A stretch of DNA of 64,000 nucleotides from Wenzhouxiangella sp042310355 (GCF_042310355.1 NZ_JBHJMR010000009.1:1-64000); one strand, 5' to 3'; counted from the first letter of the stretch, positions 24,018 to 33,960 are shown. The notes: a model not told the origin generated them from the letters alone. Made by a program: numbers and translations.

Positions 24018-26324
24018 TCAGAACCGCCCTCTCAGACCGAACCCGACGTTGCGTCCCGGCTGGGGCGCGAAGTTCTTGAGGTAGGAGGTGTGCACCCGGG
24101 CTTCCTCGTCGAGCAGGTTCGACAGCTTGGCAAACGCTTCCAGTTCGGCGCCGCCAAGGTCAAAGAAGTAGCTGACGTTGAGGTCAAGCATGTCGTAGCC
24201 CTCGGTCGGCGTCTCGTTGGGCGCCAGGTCGTCGGCATCGGTCACGTGCTGGTATTCCAGGCTGCCGCGCAGGTCGCCGCGGTGCCAATCGACGCCGGCG
24301 ATGTAGCGCGCGGGCGAAATTCGCGGCAGGTTGTCGCCGGAATCGAGCTCGGCACGCACCCAGTCGTAGCCGGCGCGCAGGTCGAAATGGCCCGCGGCGG
24401 TGCGCGGCAGGTGCCAGACCGCCAGCAGTTCGCCGCCGTAGAAAGTCGCGTCCTGCTGCCGGGTCTGGCGCAGGGGCAGCCCGTCGAGCGACTCGCCGGT
24501 CTCGTCGAGGTAGATGAAATCGTCGATAGCGTTGTAGAACAGGCTGGCCTCGAGATCGAAGTCCTCACCGTGACGATGGACGATGAAGTCCAGCCCGTTG
24601 GTGACTTCCTCGTCCAGGTCGCCGGCACCGCGCTCGAAGGTGAAGGTCGCCGCGTGCGGGCCGTTGGCGAACAAATCGCCCTGCGATGGCGCGCGCTCGG
24701 CATAGGAATAGTTCAGCGAGGTCTGCCAGCGATCGTCGATGCGCCACAGCACGCCGGCGCTCCCCGACACGGTCGTGAAGCTGCGTCGCGTCGGGCCTTC
24801 GGCATCGTGCGCGTCTTCGTGGCCGTCATCGCCTTGCCCGTCTTCCGCTTCGTCGTGGTGTTCCTCGAGCAGCTCATCGACTTCGACCTCGTTGCGCTCG
24901 ACGCGCCCGCCGAGCGTCCAGGTCAGTTGGCCGGTTCGCTTCTCCTCGAGCGCGAACAGTGCCCAGGAGCGCGTGTCACCGTCGGGGATGTAGGCTTCCT
25001 CGCCGGTAGCGGCGAGCGTCTCGTCCTCGAACTGGAAACCCAACGCGCCGCGCCAACCCGCCACGGGTCGATGCTCGAGCTCCAGCCGCGCATTCCAGGC
25101 CTCGACATCGAAAACGGTGTGCGCGTGGTCACCAGCGTACTCGTGGGCTTCCTCGTGCGCATCGCCTTCCTCGTCATGACCCTCGCCCACCGCGCGTTCG
25201 GCGTGCGTGTAGTCGCTGTAGCTGGTGCGCAGCGTCGCCCGGGTAAAGCCCGGCAGGGGATCGTTCAGCGCGCCCTTGGCATCCCAACGCGTCTGCTCGA
25301 GATCGATGTAGACATTCTCGTCTTCGTGTCCGCCCTCGTCATCGTGATCGTCGTCGTGGCCGTCTTCCGACAGCAGCGCGTAGCGCAGACCGTTCAGCCC
25401 GTGCCCGCCGTGGTCATGGTCGTCCTCGGCTTCCTCGCCATGCGCGTGAGGTGCTGGAATGCCGTACTCGGTTTCATGGCGCTTGAAGGACACGCCGAAA
25501 AAACCGCGTGAACCGATCCAGCTCAGGCCGGCCGAACCGGACTTCGACTCGACGAAGCTGTTCTCCAGCGTACCGAAGACCCGCTCCTCCTCGTCGCCGT
25601 GCTCTTCCTCGTGACCATGGTCTTCGTCGTGATCCTCGTCGAACTCGAGTTCTCCGTAACCCGGAATCTCGTAGTCCGCGGCATCACGCCAGGTGCCCGA
25701 AACATTCCATGCCCAGTTGCCGCTGCCGCCGTCCAGGCGCAGCACGCCCGTGCGCTCGTCGGCCACGGTGTTGCCGCGCAGCTCGAAGCGTCCTTCGATG
25801 GCCCGGGCCGGCACCGACTCCGGAATCCGGCCGTCGATCACGTTGACCACGCCACCGACGGCACCGGACCCGAACAGCAGCGTGGCCGGGCCACGCAGGA
25901 TCTCCACGCGATCGATCAGCATCGGCTCGACGCTGACGGCATGATCGTCGGACTGGGCCGAGACGTCGACCGACGGCAGGCTGTCCTCTAGCACCTGTAC
26001 CCGGCCGCCACCGAGGCCGCGAATCACTGGTCGTCCGGCGCCTGGGCCGTAGCTGGTCGAGTGCACGCCGGGCTGCTGCATCAGCGTCTCACCCAGGGTC
26101 AGGCCGCGCCGATCGTCGAGTTGCTCGCCGAAGAGCACGTCGATCGGCTGGGCGGAGTCCAGCTTGCTGCGCGCAATCGGCAGCGCCCTGACCTCCATCT
26201 TTTCGAGTTCGGCGCGTTCGGTGTGCGATGCGCGGTCCGTTTCGGTCTCCGCCTGCGTATTCGCGTCCTGCGCCAGGGCGGCCAGGGGCAACAGACCGGC
26301 CAGAAGGAAGGTCGATCGGATCAT
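24018..26324 (-). CDS. znuD: ZnuD-like TonB-dependent zinc receptor, His/Asp-rich
   Basis: 768 residues from ATG 26324, chosen because GGAG lies 5-8 bases upstream; an in-frame ATG four codons earlier lacks this. Signal peptide to about 18, plug domain (GLTLGETLMQQPGVHSTSYG, RPVIRGLGGGRVQVLED), and a barrel ending FGLRGRF. Extracellular loops contain several His/Asp/Glu clusters (HDEDHGHEEEHGDEEE, EEAEDDHDHGGHG, DGHDDDHDDEGGHEDE, EGHDEEGDAHEEAHEYAGDH), characteristic of ZnuD and related zinc receptors. A Zur-like palindrome sits in the promoter. It therefore most likely imports Zn2+ under zinc limitation. Divergent from pyrC. Confidence 0.85.
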   Translation of the reverse strand: MIRSTFLLAGLLPLAALAQDANTQAETETDRASHTERAELEKMEVRALPIARSKLDSAQPIDVLFGEQLDDRRGLTLGETLMQQPGVHSTSYGPGAGRPVIRGLGGGRVQVLEDSLPSVDVSAQSDDHAVSVEPMLIDRVEILRGPATLLFGSGAVGGVVNVIDGRIPESVPARAIEGRFELRGNTVADERTGVLRLDGGSGNWAWNVSGTWRDAADYEIPGYGELEFDEDHDEDHGHEEEHGDEEERVFGTLENSFVESKSGSAGLSWIGSRGFFGVSFKRHETEYGIPAPHAHGEEAEDDHDHGGHGLNGLRYALLSEDGHDDDHDDEGGHEDENVYIDLEQTRWDAKGALNDPLPGFTRATLRTSYSDYTHAERAVGEGHDEEGDAHEEAHEYAGDHAHTVFDVEAWNARLELEHRPVAGWRGALGFQFEDETLAATGEEAYIPDGDTRSWALFALEEKRTGQLTWTLGGRVERNEVEVDELLEEHHDEAEDGQGDDGHEDAHDAEGPTRRSFTTVSGSAGVLWRIDDRWQTSLNYSYAERAPSQGDLFANGPHAATFTFERGAGDLDEEVTNGLDFIVHRHGEDFDLEASLFYNAIDDFIYLDETGESLDGLPLRQTRQQDATFYGGELLAVWHLPRTAAGHFDLRAGYDWVRAELDSGDNLPRISPARYIAGVDWHRGDLRGSLEYQHVTDADDLAPNETPTEGYDMLDLNVSYFFDLGGAELEAFAKLSNLLDEEARVHTSYLKNFAPQPGRNVGFGLRGRF

Positions 26325-26349
26325 TCGAGTCTCCATCGGATTCTGCGAG

Positions 26350-26375
26350 AATGTAATGTTATATCAATTCATTAT
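26350..26375. promoter_or_regulatory. Putative Zur box
   Basis: The plus strand reads AATGTAATGTTATATCAATT followed by CATTATT, an imperfect palindrome with outer arms TAATG/CATTA. The left half AATGTTATA equals the gammaproteobacterial Zur half site (AATGTTATA-N-TATAACATT); the right half is degenerate. It is the only AT-rich patch between the zinc-type receptor and pyrC and would overlap the receptor promoter. Confidence 0.5.
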
Positions 26376-26470
26376 TCCCCTTAAGCCGGCATCGGTCAAC
26401 CCCCGAAGGCAGCCGGAACGCGACACGCGCGATAAGCGACTAGAATGCCCGTCAGGCCAATCCCGAACCC

Positions 26471-27514
26471 GTGAACATGAACCGAATCGAGATCCGACGC
26501 CCCGACGACTGGCACCTGCACCTGAGAGACGGTGAGATGCTGCGAGCCGTCGTGCCGGCCACCGCCCGCGCCTTCGGCCGCGCCATCGTCATGCCCAACC
26601 TCAAGCCGCCGGTACGCACGGTTGCCGACGCGCGCGCCTATCGCGACCGCATCATGGCCGCCCGGCCCGAAGGAAGCGATTTCGAACCGCTGATGACGCT
26701 CTACCTCACCGAAGCCACGACGGTCGAGGACATCCGCGAGGCGGCCGAGAGCGAGTTCGTCCACGCGGTCAAGTACTACCCGGCCGGCGCCACCACCAAT
26801 TCGGATTCGGGCGTGCGCGATCTCGAACGCGTATACCCGGTGCTCGAGGCCATGGAAAAGCACGGCCTGCCGCTGCTGATGCACGGCGAGGTCACCGACA
26901 GCGAGATCGACGTGTTCGACCGCGAGGCGGTGTTCATCGAGCGCCATCTCGAGAAGCTGCGCCCGCGCTTTCCCGGATTGAAGATGGTGCTCGAACACGC
27001 CACCACGGCCGACGCGATCGACTACGTGGAATCCGCGCCCAGCCCGATCGCGGCGACCATCACCGTCCACCACCTGATGTTCAACCGCAATGCCCTGTTC
27101 GAAGGCGGCCTGCGCCCACACCATTACTGCCTGCCGCTGATCAAGCGCGAACGGCACCGCCAGGCCCTTGTCCGGGCCGCCACCGGCGGCAACCCGCGTT
27201 TCTTCCTCGGTACCGACAGCGCCCCGCACCCGAAACACGCCAAGGAATCCGACTGCGGCTGCGCCGGCGTCTACTCGGCCCCGGCAGCGATCGAACTGTA
27301 CGCGGCGGTCTTCGACGCCGCCGGCGCGCTCGACCGGCTGGAAGGTTTTTCCAGCCTGCATGGACCGGACTTCTACGGCTTGCCGCGCCCGCAACAGCGG
27401 ATCGTGCTGGTCCGCTCCGACTGGCGCGTCCCCGCGGCAATCGATGCCGGCGAGGATGTCGTCATTCCGCTTCATGCCACGCGTGCGCCCGGCTGGCAGC
27501 TCGCCGGCTTCTGA
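26471..27514 (+). CDS. pyrC: Dihydroorotase (PyrC, type II)
   Basis: 347 residues, the normal length of E. coli-type PyrC. Converts carbamoyl-aspartate to dihydroorotate in pyrimidine synthesis. Visible active-site elements in order: RRPDDWHLHLRDG (two zinc-binding His), HAVKYYPAGATTNS (the carboxylated Lys), LLMHGEV and VLEHATT (zinc-binding His), and FFLGTDSAPHPKHAKE (catalytic Asp). The frame starts with GTG at 26471; an ATG two codons later is equally good. The gene is alone; its 5' region is shared with the divergent zinc receptor. Confidence 0.95.
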   Translation: MNMNRIEIRRPDDWHLHLRDGEMLRAVVPATARAFGRAIVMPNLKPPVRTVADARAYRDRIMAARPEGSDFEPLMTLYLTEATTVEDIREAAESEFVHAVKYYPAGATTNSDSGVRDLERVYPVLEAMEKHGLPLLMHGEVTDSEIDVFDREAVFIERHLEKLRPRFPGLKMVLEHATTADAIDYVESAPSPIAATITVHHLMFNRNALFEGGLRPHHYCLPLIKRERHRQALVRAATGGNPRFFLGTDSAPHPKHAKESDCGCAGVYSAPAAIELYAAVFDAAGALDRLEGFSSLHGPDFYGLPRPQQRIVLVRSDWRVPAAIDAGEDVVIPLHATRAPGWQLAGF

Positions 27515-27562
27515 AACACGCGTTGAACCCCGGCCGCCGCCTCGGCGTCCGACGATGAGGTG

Positions 27563-29077
27563 ATGAATAGATCCAGCCGTCATCCTTTGCGTTCGCGCTC
27601 GAGGCGTCTTTTGCGCCAGGTCCGTCGCAGACTGGGCTCCCGCTCGGTGCTCACGCTGCAGCTGGCGGGCTTCGCGCTGGTCGCCCTGCCCTTGCTGGCC
27701 GGCCTGATCATTTCCGGGCAGCAGATCGATCGCGTCACGCGCAACAGCGAACAGTTGCTGGACCGCAGCTTGTCGACCACCCAGTCGGCACGCCAGATCG
27801 GTGACCGTGTGCTCGGCTTCGAGCGGGCAGCGAGGCAGTACCGCGTGCTGCGCGACCGCGACGCGCGCAGCAGCCTGATCGAGCGACACCGGGCCCTGGT
27901 CGAACAACTCGACGGCTTCCTCGCGCTGACACCCGACACCCCGCTTGCCGAACAGATCCGCAAGCTGCAGGCGGATAGCCGGCAGGTTTTCGAACGCGTC
28001 CTCGAGGCCGATCCCGACCGGGAATGGCCCGGGAGCCTGGCCGGTCGCTTCGAGTCCCTCAACGAGCAGGCCGGGCTTTTGCTCGGCGATACAGAGAAGA
28101 CCGCCGCACAGGAGCTGGAACGACTCAAACGCATGGGCGCGGCGGCGCGCAATTTCTCATTACTGAGCCTGGCACTGACGGTCCCCCTGGCCATCCTGCT
28201 GGCACTGTTGATGGCGGGCTACCTCAATCGCCGTATCCGCCGCCTCGACCGCGGCATGCGGGCGCTGACCCGCCCGGAAGGCGCCCACATCAATCAGATC
28301 GCAAGCCCGCGTGACCTGCGCGCACTGTCGATACGCATGGAGTGGGTTCGACGACGGCTGGTGCGGTCCGAGCGCGAGCGACGCCGGCTGGTCGGCCAGG
28401 TCAGCCACGAACTCAAGACGCCGCTGAGCGCGATCCGCGAGGGCACCAGCCTGCTCGCCGATCAGAACTTCGGCGCGCTCGGCCGGGAACAACGCGAAGT
28501 CGTCGACATCATCCAGTCCGGCATCGACCGGCTGCAGGAACAGATCGAGAACCTGCTGCGCTTCAACCGGCTGCAGGGCAATCCCCAGCGCCCCAGCCTG
28601 CAGCGCGGCGTTCGGCTCGACACCCTGCTCGATCGCGTACTGGACAATCACCGTCTGACGGTCGAGGCGCGCGAAATTCGTGTCGAGCGCGAAGCGCCCA
28701 CCGCGATCAGGATCGACGCCGACCCCGACATGATCACGACCGCGATCGACAACCTCGTCTCCAACGCCCTGAAGTTTTCGCCCGACGGCGGCCGAGTCGG
28801 GACTTCGATCCGGCGCGAAGGCGAGTCCGCCGTGATCCGGATCGCCGATACCGGCCCGGGCATCGAACCACGTGATCGCAATCGGCTGTTCGAACCCTTC
28901 TTTCGCGGCGACAGCAGCCCGGCCCGCACGCAGCCCGGCACCGGCCTGGGCCTGGCCATCTGTCGCGACCTGGTCATGGCCCACCAGGGCGATGTTCACC
29001 TGGTCGATTGCACCGGCTGGTCGACCGTCTTCGAGATCCGTCTGCCGCTGAAGCGGCGGGGAGAGAACACACCATGA
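27563..29077 (+). CDS. glrK: Sensor histidine kinase GlrK/QseE type
   Basis: 504 residues. TM1 at about 30-50, a periplasmic helical sensor region of about 150 residues, TM2 at about 200-222, a HAMP-like linker, then the kinase core: QVSHELKTPLSAIREG (phosphoacceptor His near 283), NLVSNALKFSPDGG (N box), IADTGPGIEPRDRNRLFEPF and GTGLGLAICRDLV (G boxes). The gene order kinase, small exported protein, sigma-54 activator is that of E. coli glrK-qseG-glrR, which identifies the pair. The stop overlaps the next start (ATGA). Start codon uncertain: GTG 27560 or ATG 27563, both close behind GAGG. Confidence 0.88.
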   Translation: MNRSSRHPLRSRSRRLLRQVRRRLGSRSVLTLQLAGFALVALPLLAGLIISGQQIDRVTRNSEQLLDRSLSTTQSARQIGDRVLGFERAARQYRVLRDRDARSSLIERHRALVEQLDGFLALTPDTPLAEQIRKLQADSRQVFERVLEADPDREWPGSLAGRFESLNEQAGLLLGDTEKTAAQELERLKRMGAAARNFSLLSLALTVPLAILLALLMAGYLNRRIRRLDRGMRALTRPEGAHINQIASPRDLRALSIRMEWVRRRLVRSERERRRLVGQVSHELKTPLSAIREGTSLLADQNFGALGREQREVVDIIQSGIDRLQEQIENLLRFNRLQGNPQRPSLQRGVRLDTLLDRVLDNHRLTVEAREIRVEREAPTAIRIDADPDMITTAIDNLVSNALKFSPDGGRVGTSIRREGESAVIRIADTGPGIEPRDRNRLFEPFFRGDSSPARTQPGTGLGLAICRDLVMAHQGDVHLVDCTGWSTVFEIRLPLKRRGENTP

Positions 29078-29601
29078 AACGCATCATCATCACTCTTGCG
29101 GCCATGCTCGCCGCGGCGACGCTCGCGTCACCGGGGGCGGCGCAGACCGACAACTCCGCCGGCAGCGAGGCAGTCGACGCCGGCGATATCATCGGGCGCG
29201 TTGAACGGGTGCTGCGCATGGACGCAGACAATGCCCGCCTGTGGCACACGGGCCTGGCCCATGTCGATGACTGGACCGGACAACTCGAGCGCGCCCTGCT
29301 CGAAATCCTCGGGCCGGACGATCTTCGCGACCCCGAGCGTGGGCTGGAACAACTCGAGCAGCTGGCCGATGCCGCGCCCGACGCGTCCGGGCTCGACGAC
29401 ACGGCCGCCACCGCCCTGGCAGTCGTCACCCGGCTGCTGGCGCAACGGATCGAGGCCGACCGGGAACGGCAGCGAATGGCCCGGGCCCTGCAGGGCGAGC
29501 GTGCGGCGCATCTGCGCACCCTCGAAAAGCTCGCCGCCCTGCGCGAGATCGACGAGGAAATCGAAGCGCGTGATCGCCAAGCCGACGATGGAGGGCCCTG
29601 A
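29074..29601 (+). CDS. QseG-like exported protein
   Basis: 175 residues starting at the ATG overlapping the kinase stop. Signal peptide MKRIIITLAAMLAAATLASP ends at an AQT cleavage site; there is no lipobox Cys, unlike E. coli QseG (YfhG), which is a lipoprotein. The mature part is helical and ends in a long charged coiled-coil-like stretch (about 120-170: EADRERQRMARALQGERAAH). It occupies the qseG position between kinase and regulator and is a plausible periplasmic partner of the kinase. Four bases separate it from the regulator gene. Sequence resemblance to QseG itself is weak; the assignment rests on position. Confidence 0.7.
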   Translation: MKRIIITLAAMLAAATLASPGAAQTDNSAGSEAVDAGDIIGRVERVLRMDADNARLWHTGLAHVDDWTGQLERALLEILGPDDLRDPERGLEQLEQLADAAPDASGLDDTAATALAVVTRLLAQRIEADRERQRMARALQGERAAHLRTLEKLAALREIDEEIEARDRQADDGGP

Positions 29602-29604
29602 ATC

Positions 29605-30981
<1,377 letters not shown>

Positions 30982-30989
30982 AACCCAAC

Positions 30990-31007
30990 CGTCGCCTGGA
31001 GGCGACA
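30990..31007. promoter_or_regulatory. Putative GlrR binding site 1
   Basis: CGTC-N10-GACA within the palindrome GTCGCCTGGAGGCGAC: seven of eight fixed bases of the GlrR consensus TGTC-N10-GACA. It is flanked by CCAAC/GTTGG, so it could also form a hairpin (and serve as glrR terminator without a T-tract). It lies about 135 bases upstream of the sigma-54 -24 element. Confidence 0.5.
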
Positions 31008-31057
31008 GGCGCGGTTGGCCTCAACCCGGCGGCTCGACGGGATCCGGGCGAACCAAC

Positions 31058-31075
31058 CGTCGCTTCGAGGCGACA
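31058..31075. promoter_or_regulatory. Putative GlrR binding site 2
   Basis: A second CGTC-N10-GACA (CGTCGCTTCGAGGCGACA) in the same flanking context CAACC...GGTTG, 68 bases after the first. It lies about 68 bases upstream of the sigma-54 -24 element, a usual distance for an activator site. Confidence 0.5.
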
Positions 31076-31141
31076 GGTTGACCCGCTCCTGGACGAGACG
31101 AAGGCGCCCAACCTACTGATTTTAAAAGGCTTTCCTGCTAA

Positions 31142-31157
31142 TGGCATACCGCTTGCA
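31142..31157 (+). promoter_or_regulatory. Sigma-54 promoter of the EF-hand gene
   Basis: TGGCATACCGCTTGCA fits the -24/-12 consensus TGGCAC-N5-TTGCA with the invariant GG and GC at the correct spacing. Transcription would begin near 31168, about 55 bases before the ATG of the EF-hand gene at 31223. Confidence 0.75.
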
Positions 31158-31222
31158 AATATCGGGGCGAGCCAATCCGGCTCGCTGAATCGAGCAACGC
31201 TCAAACCGATAAGGAGTTGATC

Positions 31223-31510
31223 ATGATGAAACGCTCAAAGCTCTCCGCAACGGCACTCATCGCATCCCTGGCCATGGCCGGATCGGTTGCCATGGCGCAG
31301 AACCCCGGCTTCGAAGAGCTCGACCGCGACGAGGACGGTTATATCAGCGGCAGCGAAGCCATGGCCCTGCCCTGCCTGGCCCAGGCCTACCGGCAGATCG
31401 ACAAGGAAGACGATCGGGGCCTGAACCGCAGCGAGTACGAAGCCGCGGTACAGAAGCACTGCCAGAGTTCACAGCAAGGTTCCCCGGACGAAGACTGGCC
31501 CGCTTCATAA
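31223..31510 (+). CDS. Small exported EF-hand protein
   Basis: 95 residues. Signal peptide of about 24 (MMKRSKLSATALIASLAMAG and onward, ending AMAQ), then one canonical EF-hand loop DRDEDGYISGSE and a second, poorer one DKEDDRGLNRSE; two Cys (PCLAQ and KHCQS) may form a disulfide. Likely a periplasmic calcium-binding protein. Start: ATG at 31223, six bases after AAGGAG. It lies directly behind glrR and its own sigma-54 promoter, so it is probably a target of the GlrK/GlrR system. Confidence 0.85.
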   Translation: MMKRSKLSATALIASLAMAGSVAMAQNPGFEELDRDEDGYISGSEAMALPCLAQAYRQIDKEDDRGLNRSEYEAAVQKHCQSSQQGSPDEDWPAS

Positions 31511-31570
31511 GCCCAGACCCGGCACCGTGCCGTAACGGCCCGGTGTCATGCAACCCTCCCCAACCGGATT

Positions 31571-31605
31571 GCCCGTCGGCACCAGCGTGCCGGCGGGCCT
31601 TTTTC
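31571..31605 (+). terminator. Rho-independent terminator
   Basis: GCCCGTCGGCA and TGCCGGCGGGC pair around a short loop and are followed by CTTTTT. It ends the EF-hand transcript, 60 bases after the stop codon. A second hairpin (CACCGTGCCG/CGGCCCGGTG, about 31522-31544) precedes it. Confidence 0.85.
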
Positions 31606-31663
31606 TGTATACACGCTCATCGGGGCATAATAACGGGCCATTCATCACTGCGCCCGAAACGGC

Positions 31664-32599
31664 ATGGACCCGATCATCCTGTTTTTCCTGCTCGGCCTGG
31701 CGGCCGGGCTGCTGAAATCCGAGCTCAGGCTGCCGCAGGCGGTCTACGAATTCGTTTCCATCCTGCTGCTGCTTTCGATCGGTCTCAAGGGCGGCATCGA
31801 ACTGCAGAAACAGCCGTTTCTCGACCTGGCGCCGGCCGTGGCGGTCACGCTCATCATCGGTTTTCTGATGCCGCTGGTCGCCTTTCCCGTGCTTCGAAAG
31901 CTGGGCCGCTTCACGCGCGCCGACGCGGCTTCCATCGCCGCTCACTACGGTTCGGTCAGCGTCGGCACCTACGCGGTGGCGGTCGCCTGGTTGGCCACGC
32001 GCGAGATCGGCTACGAACCGCACCTGCCGCTTCTGCTGGTGGTACTGGAGATTCCGGCCATCCTGGTCGGCATCGTGCTCGCCCGGGGCGTCCAGAACGA
32101 CACGCGCTGGGGCGACATCGCCCACGAAGTCTTCCTGGGCAAGGGCATCGTGCTGTTGATCGGCGGGCTGTTGATCGGCTGGTTGTCCGATCCCGAGGGC
32201 CTGAAATCCATCGAGCCGCTGTTCATGGATCTGTTCAAGGGAATCCTGGCCATCTTCCTGCTCGAGATGGGCCTGATCGCCGCCGCACGGGCCGGCAGCC
32301 TTCGGCGCTACGGGCTCTTCCTTATCGGTTTCGGTATCGTGATGCCGCTGTTCGGCGCGTTGATCGGGGCTTCGGCAGGCTGGTTGCTGGACATGTCCGA
32401 AGGCGGCACCATGCTGATGGCAGTGCTGGCCGCGAGCGCCTCCTATATCGCGGTGCCGGCGGCCATGCGCATCTCGGTGCCGGAGGCCAACCCGACCCTG
32501 TCGCTGACCGCCTCGCTGGGCATCACGTTTCCGTTCAACGTGCTGGTCGGCATTCCGCTTTACTGGCGGCTGGCCGAATTCATCCACCAGACACTCTAG
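31664..32599 (+). CDS. sbtA: SbtA-type sodium-dependent bicarbonate permease
   Basis: 311 residues with ten hydrophobic segments. It begins MDPIILFFLLGLAAGLLKSE, and SIGLKGGIEL, AAHYGSVSVGTYAVA and AASASYIAVPAAMRISVPEA are typical of the SbtA family (formerly DUF897). In cyanobacteria SbtA takes up bicarbonate with Na+ for carbon concentration; in heterotrophs it probably supplies bicarbonate for anaplerotic carboxylation. Twenty bases before the SbtB gene, so the regulatory pair is intact. Confidence 0.9.
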   Translation: MDPIILFFLLGLAAGLLKSELRLPQAVYEFVSILLLLSIGLKGGIELQKQPFLDLAPAVAVTLIIGFLMPLVAFPVLRKLGRFTRADAASIAAHYGSVSVGTYAVAVAWLATREIGYEPHLPLLLVVLEIPAILVGIVLARGVQNDTRWGDIAHEVFLGKGIVLLIGGLLIGWLSDPEGLKSIEPLFMDLFKGILAIFLLEMGLIAAARAGSLRRYGLFLIGFGIVMPLFGALIGASAGWLLDMSEGGTMLMAVLAASASYIAVPAAMRISVPEANPTLSLTASLGITFPFNVLVGIPLYWRLAEFIHQTL

Positions 32600-32618
32600 G
32601 CCCGAAGGAGACCAAGCG

Positions 32619-32936
32619 ATGAGCATCCAGGAAGACTACCGGCGAAAGCTCCTGACGGTGATCACCGAGGCCGCCCTCGAGACGCACCTGACCCGCGACC
32701 TCGACCAGCTCGGTGCGCCGGGCTACACCATCACCAATGCCCGCGGCCGGGGTCAGCGCGGCGTGCGCAAGGCAGGCTGGGAAGCCGACAGCAACATCCG
32801 CGTCGAAGTCATCTGCGACGACGAAACGGCCGACAAGATCGCCCGGCACCTGCGGGAACGTTACTACGACAATTACGCCATGATCCTGGCGCTCTCCGAT
32901 GTGGAAGTGCTGCGACCGGAGAAGTTCAAGCCGTGA
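32619..32936 (+). CDS. sbtB: SbtB-like PII-family regulator
   Basis: 105 residues, the normal SbtB size. The ferredoxin-like PII fold is suggested by KLLTVITEAALETHLTRDLD, GYTITNARGRGQRGVRKAGW (the T-loop region) and IRVEVICDDETADKIARHL, ILALSDVEVL. SbtB proteins bind adenine nucleotides including cAMP and control SbtA in cyanobacteria. The C-terminal CGPxGC redox clip of some cyanobacterial SbtB is absent. It follows sbtA with AAGGAG upstream of its ATG, and its stop overlaps the next start (GTGA). Confidence 0.88.
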   Translation: MSIQEDYRRKLLTVITEAALETHLTRDLDQLGAPGYTITNARGRGQRGVRKAGWEADSNIRVEVICDDETADKIARHLRERYYDNYAMILALSDVEVLRPEKFKP

Positions 32937-33892
32937 TTCGCCTGGGCACCAGCGACGCAGACCTGAAGCGGGCGGCCGAATTCCTCGCCCGCGGCGAGCT
33001 GGTCGCCGTGCCGACCGAAACCGTCTACGGCCTGGCCGCCGACGCCACCGACCCGCACGCCGTACGCCGCATCTTTGCCGCCAAGGGCCGTCCAATCGAC
33101 CACCCGCTGATCGTCCACCTGCCCGGCGTGGAGGCCATGGACCAATGGGCTGCGGAGGTACCCGAATCGGCTCGCCGCCTGTCCCGCGCTTTCTGGCCCG
33201 GCCCGCTGACCCTGATCCTGCCCCGGGCCGAGCAGGTCCCGAACGAGGTTACCGGCGGGCAGGAAACGGTCGGTCTGCGCGTGCCGGGCCACTCGGTCAC
33301 GCTCAGGTTGCTGAAGCTCCTGGGCCGGGCCGTCGCCGCCCCCTCGGCCAACCGCTTTGGCCGCATCAGCCCGACGACCGCCGAGCACGTCGTCAGCGAG
33401 TTCCAGGGGCGCGACAGCGTTGCCGCCGTCATCGACGGCGGCGCCTGCGAAGTCGGCGTGGAGTCGACCATCGTCGACTGCACGGGAGACCACGCACGTG
33501 TCCTGCGTCCGGGCATGATCGGCCTCGAACAACTCAGCCAGGTACTCGGCGAGCCGCCCGTCCTGGCCAACGAATCGGAAGGCCCGAGGACCGCTGGCCG
33601 ATTGCCCTCGCACTACGCTCCGGAGACCCGGGTCGAGCTGGTCGACGCCGGCGTTCTGCAAGAACCGGATCCGGCGGCGGCCGTCCTGGCCCTGGACGGA
33701 ACGCGGGACCCGGGCGGGTTCAAGGCCTGGCAGTCGCTACCCGCCGAACCGGGCGCCTATGCCCGCGGCCTTTACGCGGCACTGCGCAGGCTCGACCAGG
33801 TCGGCGCGGCACGTATCCTGATTCAGCACCCGCCGAGGGAAACCGGCTGGATCGCCCTCCACGACCGCCTCGTTCGAGCCGCAAGCCATTGA
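32933..33892 (+). CDS. tsaC: Threonylcarbamoyl-AMP synthase, long Sua5 form
   Basis: 319 residues. The YrdC/Sua5 domain (1-200) shows GELVAVPTETVYGLAADATD, AAKGRPIDHPLIVHL (Lys and Arg for ATP and carbonate), FWPGPLTLIL, TVGLRVPGH and PSANRFGRISPT; a linker RPGMI and a C-terminal Sua5 domain (about 215-315) follow. It makes threonylcarbamoyl-AMP from Thr, bicarbonate and ATP for t6A in tRNA. A GTG start overlaps the sbtB stop as GTGA. Linkage to the sbtAB genes is notable, since the enzyme consumes bicarbonate. Confidence 0.92.
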   Translation: MIRLGTSDADLKRAAEFLARGELVAVPTETVYGLAADATDPHAVRRIFAAKGRPIDHPLIVHLPGVEAMDQWAAEVPESARRLSRAFWPGPLTLILPRAEQVPNEVTGGQETVGLRVPGHSVTLRLLKLLGRAVAAPSANRFGRISPTTAEHVVSEFQGRDSVAAVIDGGACEVGVESTIVDCTGDHARVLRPGMIGLEQLSQVLGEPPVLANESEGPRTAGRLPSHYAPETRVELVDAGVLQEPDPAAAVLALDGTRDPGGFKAWQSLPAEPGAYARGLYAALRRLDQVGAARILIQHPPRETGWIALHDRLVRAASH

Positions 33893-33960
33893 CCCGGCGG
33901 CCGGGTGGATGGCCGCTGGTTGGGTACTGAACGCGCCTCCAAGCCGCCGCCGCGTCGTCA

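Noticed and set aside
26396..27907. 503-codon minus-strand open frame over pyrC
   Set aside because: Antisense to pyrC and the kinase start; no recognisable domain, and composition is typical of shadow frames.
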